In this document: piece after piece, positions 44,808-52,303 of the stretch
Numbering within the stretch: the first letter of the stretch is position 1
Layout: every line of letters starts with the position of its first letter
From: Methanobacterium_D oryzae
GTDB taxonomy: Archaea > Methanobacteriota > Methanobacteria > Methanobacteriales > Methanobacteriaceae
Reading direction: 5' to 3'
Length of the DNA stretch: 64,000 bases
Assembly: GCF_050433505.1 (NCBI RefSeq)
Contig: NZ_JBNPXC010000001.1
Coordinates: 496,001 to 560,000 of the forward strand
Made by a program: the position numbers and the translations under genes
Notes under the pieces: model-generated
The model's database searches: none
What the model was told of the DNA's origin: nothing
What the model saw: only the letters and a program-made list of their open reading frames with translations

Positions 44808-45731
44808 TTAAGCAGAGGCGGGAATACTTACTAATGGAGCAATTATCGCAGGTACTGGATTGGTTGGCACTGGAGTAAATAGTGGCTGCCCATATTTGGC
44901 CTTACCATAGTTACCAATTATTTCCTGACCTTCTGGAGAAACCAGGAAGTCAATAAAGTCTTGCGCTGCGTCTATGTTGGTTTTTGGGTGTACATCTGGA
45001 TTTATTGGTATTGCTGTGTAGATATTAAGTAATGCTTTTCCTGATGTTACGAGTGGTGTAAGCTGTATTTTGCTCTCTTTAGTGTAAGCGAGGAATGTTC
45101 CTGAATCGGTTATTGTGTAAGCGTTTTTCTCATTAGCAAGAACTAATGTATCTCCCATACCTTTACCGCTTTCTATGTACCATGAAGCGTTGGTAACATT
45201 CTTATAGCCTACTCCTGAATCATTCCAGATTTTCTTTTCTCTGGAGTGTGTACCTGAATCGTCTCCACGGGATACAAATTTAACTTGATCAGGATTTTGT
45301 TCGCCCATTTCAGCTATTTTAGCGAATGCTGCTGTAGCGTTTAAGCCTTTAATTCCTGCAGGGTCGTCTGCTGGTCCTACAATCCAGAAGTAATTATAAG
45401 CAAATTCTGTACGGTTTGTACCGGTTCCGTTTTTAATAAATTCTTGTTCACGTTTTTTATCATGTACAAGCATTAAATCTACATCTCCCCTTTCACCATA
45501 TTGTAGAGCTATACCTGTACCTCCAGATACAATTTGTACATCCACACCGGGATATTTTTTCTCGAATGCGGCTTCTACTTCTTTTAAAAGTCCAGTATCT
45601 TCTAAACTGGTGGTGGTTGAAATCCTAAGCTTGGATTTATCAGGACCACTGTTTGCTGAGTAAGCATAGATCCCTACTCCAGCTATAATAACGATTATTA
45701 CTGCTATTATTGCAATCATTTTATTATCCAT
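44808..45731 (-). CDS. tupA: tungstate-binding protein TupA, copy 2
   Basis: 307 residues, the same architecture as copy 1 (anchor, TTTSLEDTGLL, GGTGIALQYGERGDVDL). Positions 45247-45596 are identical to 43796-44145 base for base, but the N-terminal anchor and the last third differ at many places. GGAGGT sits six bases before the ATG. No permease or ATPase follows, so it probably feeds the same TupB/TupC. It is divergent from the second molbindin gene, making two tupA-mop units in a row. Confidence 0.92.
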   Translation of the reverse strand: MDNKMIAIIAVIIVIIAGVGIYAYSANSGPDKSKLRISTTTSLEDTGLLKEVEAAFEKKYPGVDVQIVSGGTGIALQYGERGDVDLMLVHDKKREQEFIKNGTGTNRTEFAYNYFWIVGPADDPAGIKGLNATAAFAKIAEMGEQNPDQVKFVSRGDDSGTHSREKKIWNDSGVGYKNVTNASWYIESGKGMGDTLVLANEKNAYTITDSGTFLAYTKESKIQLTPLVTSGKALLNIYTAIPINPDVHPKTNIDAAQDFIDFLVSPEGQEIIGNYGKAKYGQPLFTPVPTNPVPAIIAPLVSIPASA

Positions 45732-45927
45732 AATTAAACCTCCATATTCTATGATTTAAAATAATTGAATAACATATATAAGCTTATCGACTAAATTCAA
45801 TAAAAAAGAGATAAATATGACTAAGATAGTTATAATTAACTAAATTTGCCATTTATTTATATATTGATGATGCTTAACTTTGTAATTTATATTTAAAAGA
45901 TTTAATTTACAGTATTTTAAATAAATT

Positions 45928-46070
45928 GGAACCGAAATCCTGACGATGGGATTAATGGACTTCGGAACCTATTTTTGGGTAAACAATGAAAATTAAACCG
46001 AAGTTCTTAAACTTCGGGTTGTGGAACCGTAATGCATTATTGATCATATCGAATATATATACTTTTTGCA
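45928..46070 (+). repeat. hairpin-promoter cassette, copy 1
   Basis: It contains hairpin 45932-45965 (CCGAAATCC / GGACTTCGG, one A-C mismatch, 16-nt loop with GATGGGAT), hairpin 45998-46017 (CCGAAGTT / AACTTCGG, loop CTTA), TAAACAATGA, and then CCGTAATGCAT, ATTGATCATATCG, AATATATATAC and TTTTTGCA. The last block recurs almost unchanged in copy 2. Confidence 0.75.
46045..46051 (+). promoter_or_regulatory. CATATCG motif next to TATA box
   Basis: CATATCG is followed directly by AATATATATAC within cassette copy 1. Copy 2 has CATATCA at the equivalent place (46309-46315). Confidence 0.4.
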
Positions 46071-46139
46071 AAATTAATTTTGTAAATTATACAATATTAT
46101 TATAACAGCATAATTAAGACTTTAAATTGAAAATATACA

Positions 46140-46176
46140 TTGAACCGAAGCACGGAGGGGTTTGGCTCCGGTTCAA
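46140..46176 (+). repeat. hairpin between the two cassettes
   Basis: TTGAACCG-A-AGC pairs with GCT-C-CGGTTCAA (11 bp with one A-C mismatch, 13-nt loop). It begins about 80 nt downstream of the copy-1 TATA-like box, so it would fall in an RNA made from that promoter. Confidence 0.7.
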
Positions 46177-46196
46177 AAATGACAAACGCAAAAAGG

Positions 46197-46332
46197 ATGA
46201 AACCGAAGCCCTAATTGATGGGATGCGTTGGGCTCCGGAAGGTTTTGTAGTAAACAATGACATTTATATTAAAATAAGCTCATTTTCCTACCGTAATGCA
46301 TAATTGATCATATCAATATATATACTTTTTGC
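46197..46332 (+). repeat. hairpin-promoter cassette, copy 2
   Basis: It contains hairpin 46203-46238 (CCGAAGCCC / GGGCTCCGG, one A-C mismatch, loop with GATGGGAT as in copy 1), TAAACAATGA, and then CCGTAATGCAT, ATTGATCATATCA, ATATATATAC and TTTTTGCA. The TATA-like box lies about 85 nt before the mop copy 2 start codon and probably drives it. Confidence 0.75.
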
Positions 46333-46407
46333 ATAGTTGAAATTAAATTTATTTTGGACATAGAAACTTTTATTTTGTACTAGGAACATAATATAAGTGG
46401 TGATATT

Positions 46408-46617
46408 ATGAAAATAAGTGCAAGAAATACTTTAAAAGGAAAAATAGAAAGTATTGATAAAGGTCCAGTAAGTGCTACTGTTAAAATAAAAATAGAATCT
46501 CCAGGAACAATAACTGCAAGTATAACTAAAGAAGCAGTTGAAGACTTAGGTCTTAAAGATGGCGAAGAAGTATACGCTATAATTAAAGCATCACAAGTCT
46601 TAGTAGCTAAAAAATAA
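46408..46617 (+). CDS. mop: molbindin (Mop), copy 2
   Basis: 69 residues, one TOBE/Mop domain, closely related to copy 1 (SARNTLKGKIESIDKGPVSA; SITKEAVEDLGLKDG). Expected to bind molybdate or tungstate in a hexamer. GGTGATATT precedes the ATG. Unlike copy 1 it has a long structured upstream region with two promoter-like boxes, so the two molbindins are probably controlled differently. The end is 50 nt from the convergent polyferredoxin gene. Confidence 0.92.
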   Translation: MKISARNTLKGKIESIDKGPVSATVKIKIESPGTITASITKEAVEDLGLKDGEEVYAIIKASQVLVAKK

Positions 46618-46667
46618 CCAATTATTCCCTTATTTTTTATTTTAAAAAGTAAAAAAGAAAGATAATA

Positions 46668-47678
46668 TTAAGCGTTTCCATCCATCAAAGTGGAAATCTT
46701 ATCTTTCCATGATTTAGAACGTATATTGTTCATGTTTATTTTTTCTCGCTTAATAACAACGCCTTTTTGAGGACAAGCCTTTGCACAGGCCCCACAAAGC
46801 ACACATAAATCTGGATTTATAGTGGATTTCCCTTCAACGATAGTTACAGCATTACATGGACACACATCTTGACATGCATGGCAGGAATCACCTTTACATT
46901 CAAAATCTTCACGTAGATATATTTCTCCTTCAAATGGCTTTATCACAGTTGCAGCGTCCTTTGGACAAACTTCCTGACACCAGCCACATTTTATACAATC
47001 TTCTTCATTTAAAACGATATCTCCTATGATTTCGGTTTTTTTTATTTCGTCCTGATACATACATGTTGCACATACTATTTTAACAGCATCTTCTGGACAT
47101 ACACGCTTACATAGGCCACAGTAAACACATTTAGATTCATCTATGTTGATTCCTTTTGCAATACTCTGATTACTTGAATTTATATCATTTGATTCAATAG
47201 TAATTGCTTCTGCAGGGCATATATCTTCACAAATTCCACAGTATATACATTTAGATTCATCTATTTCGGCTTCTCCCCTTACGAGATCTTCTCTTAGAGG
47301 CATGGTCTTATTTAGATAAATAGCATCTTTTGGACAGACTTTTACGCAATGTCCACAATATACACAGTCTTCAGCGTTAATTTCTGCTTCATGTTCCCAT
47401 TTGGGATATGCTTCAAGTTCTTTAATGTTTTTATCATCTATTTTAAACTCAAGAGCATCAAAAGGACATGCGGATGCACAAAGACCGCATAAAGCACATT
47501 TATCTTTATTTAGATTTATGTAATCCATTTTTACGAGTCCTCTTGCTATTGGGAGGACTGGACCTAATCTTATGGACTCAGTAGGGCATATGTCTGCACA
47601 TATGCCGCATCCAACACATTTTTCGTTTTTATGCGTAAGTGAGCGTTTTTGACCACTATTTCTTTCCACTGAAGCCAT
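46668..47678 (-). CDS. FwdF-like polyferredoxin, second copy
   Basis: 336 residues with eight ferredoxin motifs in the same order and spacing as FwdF, including matching CVYCGxC and CGWCQEVCPKD segments. The seventh site is altered to CKGDSCHACQDVC, so that cluster may differ. The ATG at 47678 is preferred because GAGTTGATTAAT precedes it and it fits the FwdF start; a longer frame to 47735 would overlap the ferredoxin gene. It is probably an alternative electron carrier for formylmethanofuran dehydrogenase or a related Mo/W enzyme; inferred. Confidence 0.88.
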   Translation of the reverse strand: MASVERNSGQKRSLTHKNEKCVGCGICADICPTESIRLGPVLPIARGLVKMDYINLNKDKCALCGLCASACPFDALEFKIDDKNIKELEAYPKWEHEAEINAEDCVYCGHCVKVCPKDAIYLNKTMPLREDLVRGEAEIDESKCIYCGICEDICPAEAITIESNDINSSNQSIAKGINIDESKCVYCGLCKRVCPEDAVKIVCATCMYQDEIKKTEIIGDIVLNEEDCIKCGWCQEVCPKDAATVIKPFEGEIYLREDFECKGDSCHACQDVCPCNAVTIVEGKSTINPDLCVLCGACAKACPQKGVVIKREKINMNNIRSKSWKDKISTLMDGNA

Positions 47679-47683
47679 ATTAA

Positions 47684-47875
47684 TCAACTCTTGGATATAG
47701 CTTGATTTGGACAGTTTTGAATGCATAAATCGCAATCATCACAATTTTCTGGAACTAGAACCACGTCTCCATTCTCTTCTACAAGTGCTCCCTGTTCACA
47801 TATTTTTATGCATAGTCCTTCTCCAGGACAATTTTCGATTTTTCCACATTTTTCAGTGTCTATAGTTACTGGCAT
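47684..47875 (-). CDS. small two-cluster ferredoxin
   Basis: 63 residues. The C-terminal motif CDDCDLCIQNCP is a standard [4Fe-4S] site. The N-terminal site is irregular (CGKIENCPGEGLCIKIC), with longer spacing between Cys residues. It ends 5 nt before the start of the polyferredoxin, so the two form an operon resembling the fwdF-fwdG pair in reversed order. The start follows GGAGTGATCAA. A near-perfect palindromic operator surrounds its TATA box. Confidence 0.85.
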   Translation of the reverse strand: MPVTIDTEKCGKIENCPGEGLCIKICEQGALVEENGDVVLVPENCDDCDLCIQNCPNQAISKS

Positions 47876-47913
47876 TTGATCACTCCAAAAATTTTGATAT
47901 ATTTAGATGATAT

Positions 47914-47939
47914 ACGATATGGATATATAAACATATCGT
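47914..47939 (-). promoter_or_regulatory. palindromic operator around TATA box of the ferredoxin-polyferredoxin operon
   Basis: ACGATATG and CATATCGT are perfect 8-bp inverted arms separated by 10 nt, and the minus-strand TATA-like TTTATATATCC lies between and over them. This is the only full palindrome of the CATATCG motif seen in the window, about 40 nt before the ferredoxin start. Spacing and shape resemble bacterial ModE sites. Confidence 0.6.
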
Positions 47940-48012
47940 TATGAATTTCAATAGAATATGAAGTGAAAATAAAAATAGCATTTAAATATTTAAAAAAAGA
48001 AAGAATAATATC

Positions 48013-49725
48013 TTAAAATTCTTCCATATCTTCTAAATTCATCAAAGTTTCAACAGCTTTAACTTCAACAGGAATTTCTTCTTCCATAATCGCTGCAATT
48101 GGATTTAAACCACCAGGAGTAACTATACCTACATGATACCGCTCTATCTTTGCATTATAGATAAGTTCGCTTGGTTCTCCAATTTTTAGTATTGAAAATC
48201 CTGTTTCTTCGATTTTTTCAAGTAAATCAACTGCGTCAGGACGTGCAAGATATGGAATTTCTCTTAAACTTGCAAGTATTCTACCTGTTCCATTTAATGT
48301 ATCTAAAACAGATGTCATGTTTTTAGAGATGTATATTTCATGAGGATCTAAAGATGAGCCACTATAAGCAGTTAATTCAACAAAACGAGGATTCTTCTCT
48401 TCTATTTCCAGAACTCCTCCATATCTCGGTGTTGTTAGTATATCATTTTTAGTCAATATTCCGTCAACAGTGAAACTACAGACTGTTGCAATTCCAGTTT
48501 TTTTCTCATCTATATGGGGTAGAGTCTTATAAAATTTACTTGTACAGTACTCAGGTCTGGAACTGAAAACATCATTTACAATTTCAAGTGCATCATCAAG
48601 GTCATCATTGTTTACGTAGGACACATTAACAATAACATTACCTTTTTGGGATTCTATATCCACATCTACATTATAGATAAGGTTCCATGCTTTGGAAAGC
48701 AAGAACTTAACTTTTTTAGAGGTTTCAGGTGCACTGGTTTTTAATACAGGTTTTGCTGCAATTATTCTTTCCATATCCTTAAATTCCATTATATTTTCGG
48801 CTAATTTAATATCAACAGAACAACCTGCTTCTTTTGCTGCGCAAAGTGGTGCTATTCCTCCTGTTATGGCTACACCAACCATATCATCCTCTACAGGAAC
48901 TCCAAGAACAGATTCTCCACTTTCTCCTATCTTTAAAAGTCCGGAGATTCCAATTTTTTGAAGTTCTCCAAAGAAACTAACTGCCTTTTTGCGGGCTGCA
49001 GCAGGAATTATCCTGAAATTTGCAGGAATAGTTCCAGTTCCTTCTCTTGCAACATTAAGTACGGAAGTCATGCCTTTTGCAGTAAAAGCTTCAAGAGGTG
49101 TCATAGATGTCTTTTTATATGATATAAGTTCAGTAAACCGGGTTGGCACATATTCCTCTACATCTACAAGTCCTCCATACTGTGGAATTACAGGAATTCC
49201 CTCATTTAATAGCATACCATCTATAGTTGTTCCACAAATTGTATCTAAGCGGACTTCTTTTCCATTGGATGCATTTTCATTTTCCTGATTTATATCAGAA
49301 AATTTAACATATGGGCTCACTGCAATGCCTTTTTTAAACACTTCTTTAATTATTCTAATGACTTTTTCATCGTATATGAAACCAGAAGTATTTACAATTA
49401 CTGCTCCTTCACCGTTCCTTGGGTTTAGGGAAGTTTGATATATTCTTCCTTCAAATTTGGAGAAAGCAAAATCTACTTGATCATAAATAAGGCCTTTTTC
49501 AAGCTCTTTTAATCCTTTTTCGGTAATTTCTCTACCTGCATATCCAATACGTTCTGTAAATCCTTTTTCGTCTAAGATACGCATGTGATATCTCACTGCA
49601 CGTTCTCCAAGATTGTACCCTTTTCTTTTAAGTTCTTCAGCAATTGTCTTTGCCCCAAGTACTTTATTCTGGTCTGCAAGTATCCTCAGGATTTCTATCA
49701 TTTTCCGATCAGTTTCATCAGGCAT
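48013..49725 (-). CDS. nrpR: nitrogen repressor NrpR (two NrpR domains)
   Basis: 570 residues: a winged helix (residues 1-85, including GERAVRYHMRILDEKGF) and two tandem NrpR domains (formerly DUF128), each with an FTVDG- or TIDG-type turn and a YGG(L/V) motif. NrpR represses nitrogen-assimilation genes under nitrogen excess and is released by 2-oxoglutarate. This is the two-domain form found in Methanococcus and Methanobacterium. GGTGAAGAA precedes the ATG. Its likely target glnA is immediately upstream in the same direction. Confidence 0.94.
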   Translation of the reverse strand: MPDETDRKMIEILRILADQNKVLGAKTIAEELKRKGYNLGERAVRYHMRILDEKGFTERIGYAGREITEKGLKELEKGLIYDQVDFAFSKFEGRIYQTSLNPRNGEGAVIVNTSGFIYDEKVIRIIKEVFKKGIAVSPYVKFSDINQENENASNGKEVRLDTICGTTIDGMLLNEGIPVIPQYGGLVDVEEYVPTRFTELISYKKTSMTPLEAFTAKGMTSVLNVAREGTGTIPANFRIIPAAARKKAVSFFGELQKIGISGLLKIGESGESVLGVPVEDDMVGVAITGGIAPLCAAKEAGCSVDIKLAENIMEFKDMERIIAAKPVLKTSAPETSKKVKFLLSKAWNLIYNVDVDIESQKGNVIVNVSYVNNDDLDDALEIVNDVFSSRPEYCTSKFYKTLPHIDEKKTGIATVCSFTVDGILTKNDILTTPRYGGVLEIEEKNPRFVELTAYSGSSLDPHEIYISKNMTSVLDTLNGTGRILASLREIPYLARPDAVDLLEKIEETGFSILKIGEPSELIYNAKIERYHVGIVTPGGLNPIAAIMEEEIPVEVKAVETLMNLEDMEEF

Positions 49726-49883
49726 TTCTTCACCAATTTATAGTTATTTAAGTGTTTTTAGTTTATATTCTGCAAATCTTGATAATTGTATTATTTAACT
49801 TTATAAGGATATTGAGGTTTTTAGTATAATTTGAGTAGATTAAATTTATCACTATAATTATTTATCTTTAATAAAATCATACC

Positions 49884-49904
49884 GGAACTGTGTAATTTAG
49901 TTCC
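49884..49904. promoter_or_regulatory. inverted repeat GGAACT-N9-AGTTCC between nrpR and glnA
   Basis: Perfect 6-bp arms 160 nt upstream of nrpR and 78 nt after glnA. The arm spacing differs from the NrpR consensus (GGAA-N6-TTCC), so it may be a terminator stem for glnA or a variant operator for nrpR. Confidence 0.35.
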
Positions 49905-49981
49905 TCTATTATCTATTGCTTAAAATCAATATTTAAATAATATGTCAAAAAATGAAATAAAAAGAATGAAAAAAGGAAGAA

Positions 49982-51310
49982 TTAGATGTATAAATATTTG
50001 TCTAATTCGTACTGGAATACTTGTATTCTGTAGTCATCCCATTCTTTTCTTTTAATTGCCATGAACTGGTTGTATACATGGTCACCGAGTGATGCTTTTA
50101 CAACATCATCCTTTTCAAGTGCGTGGTATGCTTCCCATAGGCTTGAAGGTAATGTATCTACTCCTCGAGCACTTAACTCAGTAGAATCCAGATCAAACAT
50201 GTCTATTTCTTCTGGTTCTCCTGGATCGATCTTATTTTTAAGACCGTCAAGTCCAGCTTCAAGTGTAGCTGCAAATGCTAAGTAGGGGTTACATGATGGG
50301 TCAGGACATCTGAGTTCTAACCTTGTACCTTTACCACGAGATGCTGGTATCCTTACCAGTGTAGATCTGTTTTTAAGACCGTATGCTATGTAAACAGGAG
50401 CTTCATATCCAGGCACTAATCTTTTGTAGGAGTTTACAGTAGGTGCTACAACAGCTGCAAGTGCTTTTGAATGTTTTAATAGCCCGCCTGCAAAGTATAA
50501 TGCTTCTTCTGATAACTGATTTTCGGTATCAGGGTCAAAGAATATGTTTTCGCCGTTTTTAAATAGGCTCTGGTTTATGTGCATTCCGCTACCGTTTACG
50601 CCGAAGAATGGTTTAGGCATGAATGTTACCATGTATCCAAGGTTATCGACAATTGCTTTAATTGCCTGTTTAAATGTTATTACAGCATCTGCTGTTTTTA
50701 ATGCTTTATCAAATTTGAAATCGATTTCGTGTTGTCCAGGACCTACTTCGTGGTGGCTTACTTCAATATCGAAGTTTAAGGATTCTAATCCTAAAACAAG
50801 TTCCCTTCTAACATCTGTTCCTTGATCTACAGGTTCTACATCGAAGTAGTCACCTTGGTCATGAGGTACTATGTATCCGTTTTCATCTTCACCAATTATG
50901 AAAAATTCAGGTTCAGGTCCCACATAATATTCATAGCCTTGTTTGCGGGCTTTTTCTAATGTATTTTTAAGTATGTATCTTGGGTCTCCTTCAAATGGTT
51001 TTCCGTCTGGCCAATATACATCACAGATGAATCTGCAAACACCTTTTTCTTCTGGTCTCCATGGGAGGGATGAGAAAGTGTCTGGGTCTGGTTTAAGGAT
51101 AAGGTCACTTTCGTAAATGTTAACGAAACCTTCGACAGATGAACCGTCAAAGAGAAGACCGTCTTTAATTATATCTTCAATATCATCTGGTTTAACCAGT
51201 GGAATCGCCATGTTTTTTGGAGTTCCGTGTATGTCTACAAATTGCAGTCTTACAAATTTTGTACCGCATCTTTCAATATTTTCAATAACTTGTCCAATTT
51301 TATCTGACAT
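49982..51310 (-). CDS. glnA: glutamine synthetase, type I-alpha
   Basis: Makes glutamine from glutamate, ammonia and ATP. 442 residues with DGSSVEGF, GPEPEFFI, the metal-ligand segment SHHEVGPGQHEIDF, NGSGMHINQSLF and RSTLVRIPASRGKGTRLELRCPD. The length and lack of an adenylylation-loop insertion fit the alpha subtype. GGAGGTAAATA precedes the ATG. A perfect NrpR operator lies 39 nt upstream. Confidence 0.96.
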   Translation of the reverse strand: MSDKIGQVIENIERCGTKFVRLQFVDIHGTPKNMAIPLVKPDDIEDIIKDGLLFDGSSVEGFVNIYESDLILKPDPDTFSSLPWRPEEKGVCRFICDVYWPDGKPFEGDPRYILKNTLEKARKQGYEYYVGPEPEFFIIGEDENGYIVPHDQGDYFDVEPVDQGTDVRRELVLGLESLNFDIEVSHHEVGPGQHEIDFKFDKALKTADAVITFKQAIKAIVDNLGYMVTFMPKPFFGVNGSGMHINQSLFKNGENIFFDPDTENQLSEEALYFAGGLLKHSKALAAVVAPTVNSYKRLVPGYEAPVYIAYGLKNRSTLVRIPASRGKGTRLELRCPDPSCNPYLAFAATLEAGLDGLKNKIDPGEPEEIDMFDLDSTELSARGVDTLPSSLWEAYHALEKDDVVKASLGDHVYNQFMAIKRKEWDDYRIQVFQYELDKYLYI

Positions 51311-51348
51311 TATTTACCTCCATGATAATATTAGAGTAAATGTACACC

Positions 51349-51362
51349 GGAAAGAGATTTCC
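51349..51362. promoter_or_regulatory. NrpR operator GGAA-N6-TTCC at glnA promoter
   Basis: GGAA-AGAGAT-TTCC matches exactly the operator described for NrpR in Methanococcus maripaludis. On the minus strand it lies just after the TATA-like TTTATATATAAGG and near the expected transcription start, where binding would block initiation. Confidence 0.85.
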
Positions 51363-51460
51363 TTTTCCTTATATATAAATGTTTCCAAAGAGATTCTAGA
51401 AAATTAGATCTAGTTTAATCAAGGAGTACAAGGCTTAAAATCATATTTAAAAGTATGAAA

Positions 51461-52213
51461 TTAGAACTTAACAATTGAAAAAGGGTCTTTATTAAGTAAA
51501 TCAAACATTAAAACATCTGGAGCCATGATTAATTCGCCTTGCGATGTAATAAGTTTAAAAGCTTCAAAAGCCTGTAAACAACCAACAATATTTGGAATTG
51601 GGGCAATAACTGGTGGAACTTCAGCGCCCATCTCTTTAACTTCAGCAATTACTTCTTCAGTCAAATCTTTTCCTAGCGAAGGTAATTTAAACATTTCCTC
51701 ATAAGTTGGAGTTTTACTCGTAAAAACACTTACTTGCCCCATTGTTCCATGAATCGCGCCATGAATAAATGGAATATCTAGATCGTTGGCATGTCTACTT
51801 ACTATAATTCTTGTAACAAGGTTGTCAAGGGCATCTATAACTATGTCACTATCTTTAATGATTTTTTGAACGTTATCTTCACCAACTTCTTCTTCAACTG
51901 CTTCAATGTTTGTAAAGGGGTTTATTGACTTTAAAGTTTCGTAGGTAGTGTTTACCTTGGATTTTCCAACACTGTAAAAGCTGCTCATGAGTTGCCGGTT
52001 GATATTTGACACATCAAAAGAATCTTTATCAATTATTTTTAGATTTCCAACACCCATTCTAACAAGCATTTCAGTTGTGGCACCACCAATCCCACCGCAT
52101 CCAATAACGGTGATTTTAGCATCTCTAAGTCTTTCCTGCTCTGATCTAGTTACAACTCCCATCTGTCTACTTACAATTTCCCAGTAAGCCATACCTTCAT
52201 AACGTTTTGGCAT
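51461..52213 (-). CDS. ThiF/MoeB/HesA family E1-like adenylyltransferase
   Basis: About 250 residues with the nucleotide site ITVIGCGGIGGATTEMLVRMG, the Asp and Arg positions in IIDKDSFDVSNINRQ, and VIDALDNLVTR. Such proteins adenylate the C-terminal Gly of ubiquitin-like sulfur carriers (MoaD, ThiS). I see no Zn-binding CxxC pairs and no obvious catalytic Cys in the second half. The ATG at 52213 has better spacing from AAGGAGC than the one at 52219. With Mo/W pterin genes in the window a MoeB role is attractive, but thiamine or thiolation roles are equally possible. Confidence 0.85.
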   Translation of the reverse strand: MPKRYEGMAYWEIVSRQMGVVTRSEQERLRDAKITVIGCGGIGGATTEMLVRMGVGNLKIIDKDSFDVSNINRQLMSSFYSVGKSKVNTTYETLKSINPFTNIEAVEEEVGEDNVQKIIKDSDIVIDALDNLVTRIIVSRHANDLDIPFIHGAIHGTMGQVSVFTSKTPTYEEMFKLPSLGKDLTEEVIAEVKEMGAEVPPVIAPIPNIVGCLQAFEAFKLITSQGELIMAPDVLMFDLLNKDPFSIVKF

Positions 52214-52303
52214 TTCCATGCTCCTTATGTTTAGTTATGATAAATTAGATTTCTATATAATAAATTCTTTTAGTAAATAAAGGAATAAATTTTTTATGAA
52301 AAA

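Larger units (their letters stand above)
45732..46407. promoter_or_regulatory. 676-nt control region between tupA copy 2 and mop copy 2
   Basis: A long region with no convincing gene but rich structure. It includes four CCGAAG-type hairpins, two copies of a cassette ending in a promoter-like AATATATATAC, and CATATCG elements. See the two repeat entries inside it. A further TATA-like TTTATATATTG lies near 45856. Confidence 0.6.

Noticed and set aside
45732..46407. Bacterial-type Moco/Tuco riboswitch
   Set aside because: The hairpins do not match the conserved core as I remember it; kept only as an unnamed structured element.
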